NCBI GenBank assembly: GCA_012517995.1
Contig: JAAYTS010000018.1
Span: 1-35,400 of the forward strand
Direction of reading: 5' to 3'
Length of the DNA: 35,400 bases
DNA from: Clostridium sp.
GTDB taxonomy: Bacteria; Bacillota; Clostridia; Acetivibrionales; Acetivibrionaceae
Shown here: piece after piece, positions 8,015 to 17,199 of the stretch
How positions within the stretch are numbered: the first letter of the stretch is position 1
How the letters are laid out: each line of letters opens with the position of its first letter
The notes under the pieces: generated by a model
Told to the model about the DNA's origin: nothing
Database searches by the model: none
The model's input: only the letters and a program-made list of their open reading frames with translations
Made by a program: the position numbers and the translations under genes

Positions 8015-10640
8015 CCATATCTTCTATATGTTTTCTTGCCTTTGGAGACAGTGAATCCATAAAATAATTACGATCCATACCCTTTTTTTCTTCATACTCT
8101 TCTTGTATTCTTTTATTAGCTTGTATAATCTCAGCCTTAAGCTCCCTTGCTGAAAGCAGGGCACAGCCTTCACCTCTTACAATAATTTGCTGCAGGTTAT
8201 CTGATGTGGCAACTGTTATATCATATTTTTTCTTGTTATCATAGGCAAATTTCTCTATATACTCATCTGCAGTCTGGGCTTCTTTTGTGTATACCACATG
8301 AATGTTGTAATAATCTATTATCTCCTCACGATGCCCTTCAACACGGTATGCATCAAACACCACAATAATTTCACAATTTCGAATCCACTGATAATTACTT
8401 AATAAATCAAGTAATTTTGTTTTTGCAGCATCCATATTTTCATCTGCAAGCTCTTTTAATTCTGACCATGCGTATATAATATTATACCCATCCACCAAGA
8501 GGTACTCATCCTTCTTTTCTTCCTTTTTACTTGCATAATCATGTGGTCTATAATAGCTTTCAATAGCGGATTTTCTTTTTTTCCAGGAAGACTTTTTGCC
8601 CTGATTTGCATAAAAGGTTTTATCAATAATCTTATCAATTTCTTCTAAACTGATTGTTCTTTCTTCTTTAAATACAGGTTTTTCTCTCTCATCTATTTCT
8701 AAATTTATTTCCTTTTTGAGATAACTTTCCACATGCATGTATTCTTTCACTCTATCCCACTCTACAAAAAAACCTGCACCCTGGGCACAAAATATAGAAC
8801 CTGTTGGATTTTCCACATCTCTTTCTGAATCATATCCTATAGATTCTATCACTTCTTCTTGATTATGACATGGCTCATACCCTTTTAAGTTACAAAATAG
8901 CCTACCTAAACCTTTTGAATAAGCCAGCACTTCTTTTTGATAATTTCTCATTGTACTAACAGGAGCACTGCCCACAAGAACTGCCATATCACCATTTGAT
9001 TGGGATATTTCAAAAGTACCATGCATTTTTTCAATATCAGTCATAGCTCTTCCTACTATTTTTTCAGGCAATTCCAAATAAAATTCATAATAAGGTTCTA
9101 ATAATATACTCTCTGCTTCTTTTAATCCTTGGCGTACCGCCCGGTAGGTAGCTTCCCTAAAGTCACCGCCTTCTGTATGTTTATTATGTGCTTTTCCTGA
9201 AACCAAGGCAATTTTCATATCTGTAATTGGCGCCCCTGTTAAAACGCCTTTATGTTCTTTTTCTTTTAAGTGAGTTAAAATAAGCCTCTGCCAGCTTTTA
9301 GACAATATATCTTCGCTGCATTTTGTTTCAAATTTTAAACCACTTCCCCTTTTCCCTGGTTCTAATAGCAGGTGAACTTCTGCATAATGCCTAAGTGGTT
9401 CAAAATGCCCTACACCTTCAACTGTATTTAAAATGGTTTCTTTATAAACAATTTTTCCATCTCCAAATTCTACATCAACATTAAAGCGTTTTTTTATAAG
9501 GCTTTGTAAAATTTCAATCTGCACTTCCCCCATAACCTTTGCTTGAATTTCCTGCAAATTTTCATCCCATACAATATAAAGTTCAGGCTGTTCTTCCTCA
9601 ATCTCATAAAGTTTAGGAAGCATCGCCCTTGGATCACACCCTTTTGGCAGTATAATTTGATAGCGGAGTATAGGTTCTAATACAGGGGAATTTGAAGCCT
9701 CCTCCACCCCCAATCCTTCTCCCGGTCTAGCCTTAGTAAGTCCTGTTACCGCAAATACATCTCCTGCTTCCACTTCATTTACTGCCTCAAATTTTTCTCC
9801 TGAATAAATACGGATTTGATTTACTTTTTCTTCCCATACACCATTTGTTAAAACATCCCTGACTTTAAGTTTCCCACCTGTAAGTTTCATGTGAGTAAGA
9901 CGATTTCCTTGCTCATCTCTGGTTATTTTAAATATTTTAGCTCCAAATTCATCAGGATAATCAGGAAAAATAGAATACTTTACAATACCTTTTATAAATT
10001 GTTCAACACCCTCTAGCTTTAAAGCTGAACCAAAAAAGCAGGGAAACACTTTTCTTTTTACAAAAGCAGTGCTAATATGAGTAGTTTCAACTTTCCCCCC
10101 CTCCAGATAGGCTTCCATAATTTTTTCATCACACATAGACAATTGTTCATAAAATTCCTCTGTGTTATTCTGTCCAAAATCAATACATCCATCATCCAGC
10201 TGCTCTTTTATTTCCTTTATCAATTTATTTTTATCCACACTATCCCTGTCCATTTTATTTATAAATAAAAAAACAGGTATATTATATATCTCAAGAAGTC
10301 TCCATAATGTCTTAGTATGTCCCTGAACCCCATCTGCAGCACTTATTACCAAAATGGCATAGTCCAAAACCTGAAGTGTCCTTTCCATTTCTGCTGAAAA
10401 GTCCACATGCCCCGGGGTGTCCAATAAAATAACCTGCCTTCCGTCTATTTCAAATACAGCCTGTTTAGAAAAAATAGTAATACCTCTAGCTCTTTCTAGT
10501 TCATAGTTATCTAAATAGGCATCTTTATTGTCTACCCTTCCTATTTTTTTTATTTTTCCACTTAAATAAAGCAGGCTTTCTGATAATGTAGTTTTACCTG
10601 CATCCACATGTGCTAATATTCCAATTACAAACTTTTTCAT
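7998..10640 (-). CDS. Tet(M)-like translation GTPase fused to YacP/Rae1 endonuclease domain
   Basis: The N-terminal ~640 residues are an EF-G paralogue of the ribosomal-protection type. G1 is AHVDAGKTT (10-18), switch I RARGIT (50-55), G3 DTPGHVD (74-80), G4 NKMD (128-131), with domains II-V following and LKGYEP near residue 588. The linker (~645-710) is charged. Residues 712-880 match the NYN/PIN-fold protein YacP (Rae1), with acidic residues D717 (LLVDGYN), D763 (VVFDAY), D792 (TADEYIE) and D814 (ATSDN). Rae1 of Bacillus subtilis cleaves mRNA in the ribosomal A site, which EF-G-like factors also enter. In domain IV the tip reads HNKHTEGGDF in place of the Tet(M) SPVST loop, so tetracycline resistance is doubtful. 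The ribosome binding site is weak and 3' ends overlap with cca. The domain calls are firm; the joint function is inferred. Confidence 0.9.
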   Translation of the reverse strand: MKKFVIGILAHVDAGKTTLSESLLYLSGKIKKIGRVDNKDAYLDNYELERARGITIFSKQAVFEIDGRQVILLDTPGHVDFSAEMERTLQVLDYAILVISAADGVQGHTKTLWRLLEIYNIPVFLFINKMDRDSVDKNKLIKEIKEQLDDGCIDFGQNNTEEFYEQLSMCDEKIMEAYLEGGKVETTHISTAFVKRKVFPCFFGSALKLEGVEQFIKGIVKYSIFPDYPDEFGAKIFKITRDEQGNRLTHMKLTGGKLKVRDVLTNGVWEEKVNQIRIYSGEKFEAVNEVEAGDVFAVTGLTKARPGEGLGVEEASNSPVLEPILRYQIILPKGCDPRAMLPKLYEIEEEQPELYIVWDENLQEIQAKVMGEVQIEILQSLIKKRFNVDVEFGDGKIVYKETILNTVEGVGHFEPLRHYAEVHLLLEPGKRGSGLKFETKCSEDILSKSWQRLILTHLKEKEHKGVLTGAPITDMKIALVSGKAHNKHTEGGDFREATYRAVRQGLKEAESILLEPYYEFYLELPEKIVGRAMTDIEKMHGTFEISQSNGDMAVLVGSAPVSTMRNYQKEVLAYSKGLGRLFCNLKGYEPCHNQEEVIESIGYDSERDVENPTGSIFCAQGAGFFVEWDRVKEYMHVESYLKKEINLEIDEREKPVFKEERTISLEEIDKIIDKTFYANQGKKSSWKKRKSAIESYYRPHDYASKKEEKKDEYLLVDGYNIIYAWSELKELADENMDAAKTKLLDLLSNYQWIRNCEIIVVFDAYRVEGHREEIIDYYNIHVVYTKEAQTADEYIEKFAYDNKKKYDITVATSDNLQQIIVRGEGCALLSARELKAEIIQANKRIQEEYEEKKGMDRNYFMDSLSPKARKHIEDMVKKKE

Positions 10641-10790
10641 ATTCTATCTCAAATCCTTAAATTTAATATGATTATAATTAAAAATTCAATATATAAAATT
10701 ATAATTAGTGTAATAAAAATAGCTTATTATGCTCTTATTATACATGCTTATTAGAATTAATCCAATATTCCCGTTTGTATATTAATAGAT

Positions 10791-10840
10791 AAAAAAATCT
10801 GTGTATTACAGCTTATTTAACTGCTATACACAGATTTTTT
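10791..10840 (-). terminator. Terminator of tRNA-Leu
   Basis: An inverted repeat with arms AAAAAATCTGTGTAT and ATACACAGATTTTTT directly follows the tRNA on the minus strand. It has T-runs on both strands, so it may also stop plus-strand transcription. Confidence 0.85.
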
Positions 10841-10924
10841 GGTGCGGATGAAGGGAGTCGAACCCCCACGCCGTGAGACACTAGATCCTAAGTCTAGCGC
10901 GTCTGCCAATTCCGCCACATCCGC
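10840..10924 (-). tRNA. tRNA-Leu (anticodon UAG)
   Basis: The acceptor stem GCGGATG pairs with CATCCGC, the discriminator is A, and CCA is encoded. The anticodon arm CTAGA-CTTAGGA-TCTAG shows the anticodon TAG. The long variable arm is that of a class II (leucine) tRNA, and the T-loop is TTCGACT. It reads CUA and probably other CUN codons. Confidence 0.97.
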
Positions 10925-10948
10925 ATATGAAATTTAACAACAAAAACA

Positions 10949-10977
10949 ATTATACTCGGCTTCTTGTTATTTGTCAA
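10949..10977 (-). promoter_or_regulatory. Consensus promoter of tRNA-Leu
   Basis: A perfect TTGACA (10972-10977), 17-nt spacer and perfect TATAAT (10949-10954) stand on the minus strand about 25 nt before the tRNA 5' end. Confidence 0.92.
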
Positions 10978-11011
10978 TAGTAAAATCATAATAATTTAAA
11001 AATTTTTTATA

Positions 11012-11179
11012 TTATTTAATATACCCTAGAACTGCTACTATGCCTAGTATCAAAAGCGTTAAAATATAAAAAAAGTATCTTAGAAATTTTTTTAAAAAAG
11101 TTGATTCACTTTTTTTGTAGCCTCTGATTGAATAACTTATCGGAACTAAATCATAGTCATCATTAAAATTAAAAAACAT
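11012..11179 (-). CDS. Unknown 55-residue single-pass membrane protein
   Basis: This short frame begins MFFNFNDDYDLVPISYS. It has a basic middle (RGYKKSESTFLKKFLR) and ends in one hydrophobic helix, roughly residues 34-53 (YFFYILTLLILGIVAVLGYI). The arrangement is that of a tail-anchored protein. GGGGGTG lies 6 nt before the ATG, and a TATAAT box is present about 20 nt upstream (11201-11206), so expression is likely. A 13-nt palindrome, TTGGTAATACCAA, at 11240-11252 lies just upstream of the promoter. I do not recognise the family. It stands alone between tRNA-Leu and pgi. Confidence 0.6.
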   Translation of the reverse strand: MFFNFNDDYDLVPISYSIRGYKKSESTFLKKFLRYFFYILTLLILGIVAVLGYIK

Positions 11180-11285
11180 AATAAACACCCCCTATAAAGA
11201 ATTATACATTTTTGTTCATCCAAAATCTAGAGGATATTGTTGGTAATACCAATTCATGCAATAAAAACTGAACTTTAGTACTGCA

Positions 11286-11322
11286 TAAAAATATCAGGTA
11301 AGAGTTTTCTCCCACCTGATAT
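11286..11322 (-). terminator. Terminator of pgi
   Basis: ATATCAGGT (11291-11299) pairs with ACCTGATAT (11314-11322), and a short T-run follows on the minus strand, 22 nt after the pgi stop. Confidence 0.8.
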
Positions 11323-11344
11323 ATATTTTAATAATATTGTTTTA

Positions 11345-12697
11345 TTATTTTTGAAGACGGGCTTCAAGTTTTTCTTTTTCTTCTTCAAATCCTGGTTTTC
11401 CAAGTAGTGCAAACATATTTTTCTTGTATGCTTCAACACCTGGCTGGTCAAAAGGATTTACCCCTAAAATATATCCACTAATACCACATGCCTTTTCAAA
11501 AAAGTAAACCAGGCTTCCAAAGTAATACTCATTAAGTTCAGGTACAGTAATTAAAAGATTAGGAACGCCACCGTCATTGTGAGCAAGCATTGTTCCCTCT
11601 AGTGCTTTTTTGTTAACAAAATCTATATCTTTACCTGCTATAAAGTTAAGTCCATCAAGGTTTTCCTTATCTTCTTTTATTACAATGTTCTTTCTTGGTT
11701 TTTCCACCTTTATAACAGTTTCAAATATATTTCTCAAACCGTCCTGTACATATTGTCCCATTGAGTGAAGATCTGTTGTGAAATCAACACCTGCTGGGAA
11801 AATACCCTTTTGGTCTTTTCCTTCACTTTCCCCATAAAGCTGTTTCCACCATTCGGTGAAAAAATGTAATGAAGGTTCGTAATTCACCATTATTTCAATT
11901 GTTTTATTTTTTCTATATAATGCATTTCTCACAGCTGCATATTTATAACAATCATTCTCTTCTAGGTTTGGATTGTTGTATAGTTTATAAGCATCAGCTG
12001 CACCTTTCATCATGCTATCAATATCTGCTCCTGACGCAGCTATTGGTAGTAATCCTACAGCTGTTAAAACAGAAAATCTTCCACCTACATCATCAGGTAC
12101 TACAAAAGTCTCATAACCTTCTTCATTAGATAGCTTTTTCAAAGCACCTTTTTCTTTGTCAGTGGTAACATATATTCTCTTTCTAGCCTCTTCTTTTCCA
12201 TATTTGTTTTCTATATACTCTTTAAAAATTCTAAAAGCTATAGCTGGCTCAGTTGTAGTTCCAGACTTGGATATAACATTTACAGATATCTCTTTTCCTT
12301 CAATAACTTCTAATAAGTCTGCAATATATGTTGAACTGATATTATTTCCTACAAAATAAATTTTAGGTGTATTTCTCTTTTCTTTTGGCAGCTCATTGTA
12401 AAATGTGTGCGAAAGCATATCTATTGCTGCCTTAGCCCCTAGATATGAGCCTCCAATTCCTATTACAATCAAAACTTCTGAATCAGATCTTATTTTTTGA
12501 GCTGCTGCCTTTATTCTTGCAAATTCTTCCTTGTCATAGTTTAAAGGAAGGTCCAGCCAGCCTAAAAAATCATTTCCTGCTCCTGTTTTGTTGTGAAGCA
12601 TATCATGGGATATCTTTACAGCGTCTTTAAGATATGCTATCTCATTATCATTAACAAACTCCCCTGCTTTTGAATAATCAAATTTTATTTTTTCCAT
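11345..12697 (-). CDS. pgi: Glucose-6-phosphate isomerase
   Basis: The enzyme interconverts glucose 6-phosphate and fructose 6-phosphate in glycolysis and gluconeogenesis, in the cytoplasm. The 450-residue length is that of the short Firmicutes type. The sugar-phosphate-binding run [14 protein letters not shown] is at residues ~77-90, [15 protein letters not shown] follows near 140, and [18 protein letters not shown] and the C-terminal HNDGGVPN and [10 protein letters not shown] motifs are all present. GGAGG lies 9 nt before the ATG. It is a single-gene unit with its own promoter (12768-12796) and terminator. Confidence 0.97.
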   Translation of the reverse strand: MEKIKFDYSKAGEFVNDNEIAYLKDAVKISHDMLHNKTGAGNDFLGWLDLPLNYDKEEFARIKAAAQKIRSDSEVLIVIGIGGSYLGAKAAIDMLSHTFYNELPKEKRNTPKIYFVGNNISSTYIADLLEVIEGKEISVNVISKSGTTTEPAIAFRIFKEYIENKYGKEEARKRIYVTTDKEKGALKKLSNEEGYETFVVPDDVGGRFSVLTAVGLLPIAASGADIDSMMKGAADAYKLYNNPNLEENDCYKYAAVRNALYRKNKTIEIMVNYEPSLHFFTEWWKQLYGESEGKDQKGIFPAGVDFTTDLHSMGQYVQDGLRNIFETVIKVEKPRKNIVIKEDKENLDGLNFIAGKDIDFVNKKALEGTMLAHNDGGVPNLLITVPELNEYYFGSLVYFFEKACGISGYILGVNPFDQPGVEAYKKNMFALLGKPGFEEEKEKLEARLQK

Positions 12698-12767
12698 ACA
12701 ACAAAACCTCCAATATATTTTTCTCTAACCATATTTTGTAACATGTTTATAGATTAAATTTGTTTTT

Positions 12768-12796
12768 ATTTTAACAAATCATACCTACAAGTGCAA
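12768..12796 (-). promoter_or_regulatory. Sigma-A-type promoter of pgi
   Basis: On the minus strand TTGCAC (12791-12796), 17 nt and TAAAAT (12768-12773) lie about 70 nt before the pgi start. Confidence 0.65.
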
Positions 12797-12875
12797 TAGA
12801 ATTCTTTTAAGAAGTCCAATTCTCTAATCCTCTTTAATACTTTTTCATGGGAAACCGTTCCAATATTATTTGTTC

Positions 12876-12906
12876 TGCATAAAGATCTCGCTTCCTACAC
12901 AGTATA
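12876..12906 (+). promoter_or_regulatory. Candidate forespore-type (sigma-G/F) promoter
   Basis: TGCATA (12876-12881), an 18-nt spacer and CAGTATA (12900-12906) resemble the sigma-G pattern (TGAATA / CATACTA) and stand about 130 nt before the spore protein gene. The -10 matches at only four of seven positions. Confidence 0.3.
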
Positions 12907-12957
12907 AATTTTAGACAAAATTATTAAATATATTCTTGTAAGGTGTATATTTCTATG

Positions 12958-13008
12958 TGTTTTATTTTGTTTTTTGTTAAAAATAATGTTGAAACACAAA
13001 ATAAAACA
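12958..13008 (+). other. Long A/T hairpin in the spore protein leader
   Basis: TGTTTTATTTTGT (12958-12970) and ACAAAATAAAACA (12996-13008) are a perfect 13-bp inverted repeat with a 25-nt loop, ending about 13 nt before the ribosome binding site. It could affect mRNA stability or act as a weak terminator (TTTTATTT follows). Confidence 0.6.
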
Positions 13009-13035
13009 TTTTATTTAAAAAGGTTGGTGAATGAT

Positions 13036-13263
13036 ATGGCTAAAAGAAATACGCCATTAGTACCAGAAAGCAGAGATGCTCTTGCTAAATTTAAAATGCA
13101 ATGTGCTGAAGAAATCGGACGTTTAGAATTTGTAAAAGAAAATAATGACCACTACAAAGGTGACCTGCCATCTAGAGTTAATGGTGAACAAGGCGGTCCT
13201 ATAGGTGGACAAATGGTTAAAAGAATGATTGAAATGGCTGAAAAACAATTGGCTCAACAATAA
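13036..13263 (+). CDS. Alpha/beta-type small acid-soluble spore protein
   Basis: The 75-residue protein should coat and protect DNA in the dormant spore and be degraded on germination. It begins MAKRNTPLVPESRDALAKFK and carries the family signature GGPIGGQMVKRMIEMAEKQL in its second half. EEIGRLEF occupies the region where the GPR germination protease cuts this family. The frame stays open 31 codons upstream, but AGGTTGGTGA just before this ATG and the family length (60-80 residues) fix the start here. It contains one cysteine (C18 of KMQCAEEIG). It is monocistronic, with a hairpin in the leader and a terminator after the stop. Confidence 0.92.
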   Translation: MAKRNTPLVPESRDALAKFKMQCAEEIGRLEFVKENNDHYKGDLPSRVNGEQGGPIGGQMVKRMIEMAEKQLAQQ

Positions 13264-13317
13264 ATACTATATAGGAATTTAATAAAAACATAGAAAAACA
13301 GCCTTAAGAAATATCAT

Positions 13318-13356
13318 AAAAGACCACATTAGGTAATATTTTCAATGTGGTCTTTT
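13318..13356. terminator. Bidirectional terminator between spore protein gene and pheT
   Basis: AAAAGACCACATT (13318-13330) pairs with AATGTGGTCTTTT (13344-13356). T-runs exist on both strands, serving both convergent genes. Confidence 0.9.
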
Positions 13357-13378
13357 GATTTTATAAGCTTTCTAATAT

Positions 13379-15766
13379 TTATCTTAGTTCTGCATCAATG
13401 TTCTTTTTCAAACCATCAAGGATTTTTTTCATTGTCTTGTTTACATCTTCATCGGTAAGGGTTTTATCAGCTGCTCTAAATGTTAAAGAATAAGCAACAC
13501 TTTTCATTCCCTCTGGAACCTGTTTACCCTTATAGACATCAAAAAGTTTAATGTCTTCTAAAATCTTACCACCTCTTTGTTTTAATATATCCTCTATCTC
13601 TTTTACTAAAACCTCATCTTTTACAACCATTGCAATATCCCTTGTCACTGCTGGATACTTAGGAAGTGGCTTGTATTCAGATTTTAAAGATGCATTTTCA
13701 ACAAGTTTATCAATTTCAATTACACCTATATATGTTCTTTGAGGACATTCAAATTCATCTGCCACATCAGGGTGAATTTCTCCTATTGTACCTACATACT
13801 CACCATTTATTTTTACAATTGCTGTTCTTCCAGGATGAAATGTAACATTTTCTTTTTCAGGCACAAAATCATATTTTGCTATTCCAAGTACCGAAAATAA
13901 TTCTTCTATAACCCCTTTAAGTGAATAAAAATCTACATCTCCGTACATCCCTAATGTTAATACAGGTTTTTCTGTGGGAAGTTCTTCAATTGGCTGTCCC
14001 TTTGGAATATACACAAATGATTTTTCAAAAAATGCCGCCTCTTCCACTCTTCTATTGTAATTAGTGCTAATCACTTGGAGCATTTCTGGAATTGTTGTTG
14101 TCCTCATAATGCTAAAATCTTCTCCAAGTGGATTTTGAATTACAACGGTATTGCGAAGTTCACTTTCTTTTGGCAGCTTGATTTTATCAAACACCTTTGG
14201 ACTTGTAAAAGAATATGTGTATGTTTCAAATAGTCCACATGAAACCATTGTATTTATAATAATATCTTCTACTTTTTGCTTAAAAGTTTTCTTTCCTAAT
14301 GTAGAGGATTTACCAGATAATAAAGTCGGTTCTATGTTATTGTATCCATAAAATCTAGCTACTTCCTCAGCTAAATCAGCTTCCCTTTCTACATCTTGTC
14401 TAAAACTTGGCACCTTTACAGTTAAATCACTCTCATTAACTTCAAATTCCAGTGATTTAAATATTTTTATCATTTCCTCCGTTGGAATATTTGTACCTAA
14501 AAGTTTATTTATATTTTCAGGGTTAAATTTAAGTGCTCTCTCCTGTTGCTTCTTTTCATAGCAGTCAATTACACCTTTGCACACAACACCTGCATTAAGC
14601 TCTTCTACTAGCTGTGCAGCCCTATCAATAGCCAACAAAGCATTTTGAGCATCCAAACCCTTTTCAAACCTTGCTGATGCTTCAGTTCTAAGACCAAGTT
14701 TTTTTGCAGTAGTCCTGACGGAAGAACCTTTAAAATTAGCAGACTCAAATAAAATTGTCCTGGTATCTTCTCTGATTTCTGAATTTTCAGCACCCATAAC
14801 ACCTGCTACCGCCACAGCTCTCTTTTCATCTGCAATTACAAGCATGGAAGAATCAAGTTTTCTGTCTATATCATCTAAAGTTGTTATCTCTTCACCATCC
14901 TCGGCTCTTCTTACAATAATTTTTTGTCCTTCTAAATAAGTAAGGTCAAAGGCATGCATAGGTTGACCATATTCTAACATTACATAGTTTGTTATATCAA
15001 CAATATTATTGATAGGTCTTACTCCTGCCGCTTTAAGCCTATCTCTCATCCATTTTGGAGAAGGCTCTATTTTTACATCCTTTACTATTCTTGCAACATA
15101 TCTTGGACAAAGGTCAGCATCTTTTATTTCCACTTTAGCATATTTATCTGCTTCATCTCCCTTTTCTTCAAGCTTTACATCTGGTTTTTTAAATTCTTTG
15201 CCCAAAGTTACAGCAGCTTCTCTTGCAAGACCAACAATACTAAGGCAATCAGGTCTGTTGGATGTTATTTCAAATTCTACAACGGTATCATTTAATCCTA
15301 AAACCTCTTTTATATCCGTTCCTAATGGATAACTCTCATTTATTATATAAATCCCATCCTCAGGAGCATCTGGATAGTCTTCTTTGGTAAATCCCAACTC
15401 CCCTATGGAACACATCATTCCTTCCGATACCACTCCTCTTAGTTTGCCCTTGGATATTTTTATGCCTCCTGCTAAGGTTGCACCAGTAAGAGCAACTGGA
15501 ATAATATCTTGTTCTTTTATGTTGTCTGCTCCTGTTACAACTTGAATAACCTCATTTCCCACATCCACTTTACAAACTTGAAGTTTGTCTGCATCAGGAT
15601 GCTTTTCTATTGATAAAATTTTACCAACTACAACTTTGCTGATTTCTTCTCCCTGTACCTCAAGTCCCTCAACTTTAGAACCAGACATAGTCATTTTATC
15701 TGCAAATTCTTTAACTTCTACATCTATATCAACATAATCTTTAAGCCAACTTATCGGTGCTTTCAT
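13379..15766 (-). CDS. pheT: Phenylalanyl-tRNA synthetase beta subunit
   Basis: This is the beta chain of the alpha2-beta2 enzyme that charges tRNA-Phe. The 795 residues show the full domain order. The N-terminal EMAP-like tRNA-binding domain (about 40-150) contains VVGKILSIEKHPDADKLQVC. The B3/4 editing region follows, then the B5 domain, then a catalytic-like core around residues 480-690. The C-terminal anticodon-binding FDX-ACB domain ends with RAADKTLTDEDVNKTMKKIL. It follows pheS after 48 nt and is controlled by the same T-box leader. Confidence 0.97.
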   Translation of the reverse strand: MKAPISWLKDYVDIDVEVKEFADKMTMSGSKVEGLEVQGEEISKVVVGKILSIEKHPDADKLQVCKVDVGNEVIQVVTGADNIKEQDIIPVALTGATLAGGIKISKGKLRGVVSEGMMCSIGELGFTKEDYPDAPEDGIYIINESYPLGTDIKEVLGLNDTVVEFEITSNRPDCLSIVGLAREAAVTLGKEFKKPDVKLEEKGDEADKYAKVEIKDADLCPRYVARIVKDVKIEPSPKWMRDRLKAAGVRPINNIVDITNYVMLEYGQPMHAFDLTYLEGQKIIVRRAEDGEEITTLDDIDRKLDSSMLVIADEKRAVAVAGVMGAENSEIREDTRTILFESANFKGSSVRTTAKKLGLRTEASARFEKGLDAQNALLAIDRAAQLVEELNAGVVCKGVIDCYEKKQQERALKFNPENINKLLGTNIPTEEMIKIFKSLEFEVNESDLTVKVPSFRQDVEREADLAEEVARFYGYNNIEPTLLSGKSSTLGKKTFKQKVEDIIINTMVSCGLFETYTYSFTSPKVFDKIKLPKESELRNTVVIQNPLGEDFSIMRTTTIPEMLQVISTNYNRRVEEAAFFEKSFVYIPKGQPIEELPTEKPVLTLGMYGDVDFYSLKGVIEELFSVLGIAKYDFVPEKENVTFHPGRTAIVKINGEYVGTIGEIHPDVADEFECPQRTYIGVIEIDKLVENASLKSEYKPLPKYPAVTRDIAMVVKDEVLVKEIEDILKQRGGKILEDIKLFDVYKGKQVPEGMKSVAYSLTFRAADKTLTDEDVNKTMKKILDGLKKNIDAELR

Positions 15767-15814
15767 ATTAATACTACTCCTTTCAAAATATATTCTATAT
15801 TCTTGTATATTTTA

Positions 15815-16834
15815 CTAAAACTGTTTTAAAAATCTTATATCATTTTCATATAACAGTCTTAAATCATCAATATTAAATCTTCCCATTGCTGTTCTTTCAG
15901 CACCAAGCCCAAAGGCAAAACCGCTATACACTGTAGAGTCTATACCACACACTTCTAAAACTTTAGGATGTACCATTCCTGCACCTAAAATTTCAATCCA
16001 GCCTTCGTCTTTACAAACTCTACATCCTTTTCCTCCGCAAGCCCAACATGAAACATCAACCTCTGCGCTAGGTTCAGTGAAAGGAAAGTGATGTGGTCTA
16101 AGCCTTATATCAGTTTTCTCTCCAAACATGCTTTTTGCAAATACCTTTAATGTTCCAATTAAATCTCCCATTGTAACACCTTTATCTACTACAAGACCCT
16201 CTACCTGATGAAATATAGGAGAATGAGTTGCATCTACTGCATCAGAACGATAAACTCTTCCTGGACAAATTATCTTAATTGGAGGCTTTTTGTTCTCCAT
16301 CACTCTTATCTGAACAGGTGAAGTTTGAGTTCTTAAAAGTATATCTCCATTTATATAAAATGTATCCTGAACATCTTTTGCAGGATGATTTTCAGGGATA
16401 TTTAGTGCTTCAAAGTTATAGTAATCCTTTTCAACTTCAGGACCTTCTGCAATTTCATAACCCATTCCAATAAAAACTTCAGTAATTTCATCTATAACAT
16501 TGGTAAGGGGATGTTTTTTACCCAAAACTTTTCTCTTGCCAGGCATGGTTACATCTATAACTTCCTCTTGAAGCTTTAATTCTCTCTCTTTGTTTGCAAG
16601 TTCTTTTTTAACTTCCACCAACCTATTTTCCAGAAAACTTCTTATTTCATTTGCCATCTGACCTACCACAGGTCTTTCTTCTGGCGTCAGTGAACCCATA
16701 CCCCTTAGTACAGAAGTGAGTTCCCCTTTTTTTCCTAAGTATTTGACTCTTACATTTTCTAAACTCGTAATATCCGCAACATTAGCTATCTCCGCTTCTG
16801 CTTTATTTCTAATGTTGTTTAACTGTTCTTTCAT
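15815..16834 (-). CDS. pheS: Phenylalanyl-tRNA synthetase alpha subunit
   Basis: This is the catalytic alpha chain, forming Phe-AMP and charging tRNA-Phe. The 339 residues start with a tRNA-binding coiled coil ([19 protein letters not shown]). The class II core follows, with [10 protein letters not shown], the motif 2 segment [34 protein letters not shown] and [26 protein letters not shown] cysteine cluster near residue 245 is normal in Firmicutes. The frame is open 60 codons further upstream, but that extension lies in the T-box leader. AAGGAGGAG before 16834 and homology fix the start here. It is co-transcribed with pheT. Confidence 0.97.
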   Translation of the reverse strand: MKEQLNNIRNKAEAEIANVADITSLENVRVKYLGKKGELTSVLRGMGSLTPEERPVVGQMANEIRSFLENRLVEVKKELANKERELKLQEEVIDVTMPGKRKVLGKKHPLTNVIDEITEVFIGMGYEIAEGPEVEKDYYNFEALNIPENHPAKDVQDTFYINGDILLRTQTSPVQIRVMENKKPPIKIICPGRVYRSDAVDATHSPIFHQVEGLVVDKGVTMGDLIGTLKVFAKSMFGEKTDIRLRPHHFPFTEPSAEVDVSCWACGGKGCRVCKDEGWIEILGAGMVHPKVLEVCGIDSTVYSGFAFGLGAERTAMGRFNIDDLRLLYENDIRFLKQF

Positions 16835-16933
16835 GCTTTTACTCCTCCTTATAATCTTAATGATATCATCCGTCAAAAAAAAATTTGAAATTTTTGTATA
16901 TGCAAAATATACATATTTTTTAATGAAACATAT

Positions 16934-17193
16934 AAAAAACCTTCCTTCCCATATGGGACGAAGGTCATCTCGCGGTACCACCCAACTTTTTATACATGAA
17001 AAATGTATAAACACTCAATGCAAATAACGGTTTGCCCCCGGTATCTCCTACTTATATCAATGTTCAGGATACAGCTCCAGAGTGAACTTCAACAGCCAGC
17101 CTTTTAAAAATACTTTCAGCCTATGGTATTTTTTCTCTTTAAATAGCCAAAAGCTGTCTACTCTCTCTATCATTGCTTTTACATTAATAGTTT
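16934..17193 (-). promoter_or_regulatory. T-box riboswitch (tRNA-Phe-sensing) before pheST
   Basis: The conserved T-box GGGTGGTACCGCGAG lies on the minus strand at 16969-16983. A terminator follows (CCTTC-GTCCC paired with GGGA-AGGAAGG, 16941-16965, then six T). Stem I begins near 17172 with an AGAGAGTAGA motif. In the specifier loop TGAAGTTCACTC the UUC phenylalanine codon is at 17086-17084. Uncharged tRNA-Phe should pair through its anticodon and its ACCA end with UGGU and favour antitermination, so pheST rises when Phe-tRNA is low. Confidence 0.95.
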
Positions 17194-17199
17194 CCATAA

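Noticed and set aside
7998-10640. Tetracycline resistance gene
   Set aside because: The N-terminal part looks like Tet(M), but the diagnostic SPVST loop is absent and a nuclease domain is attached; there are no mobile-element signs around it.
12766-12894. A 42-codon open frame on the minus strand upstream of pgi, possibly a gene remnant
   Set aside because: It has no start codon and overlaps the pgi promoter; I could not link it to any family.
12943-13035. 31-residue extension of the spore protein
   Set aside because: It crosses the leader hairpin, does not match the family length, and the ribosome binding site sits before 13036.
16835-17014. 60-residue N-terminal extension of PheS
   Set aside because: It lies inside the T-box leader; a good ribosome binding site and the family start are at 16834.
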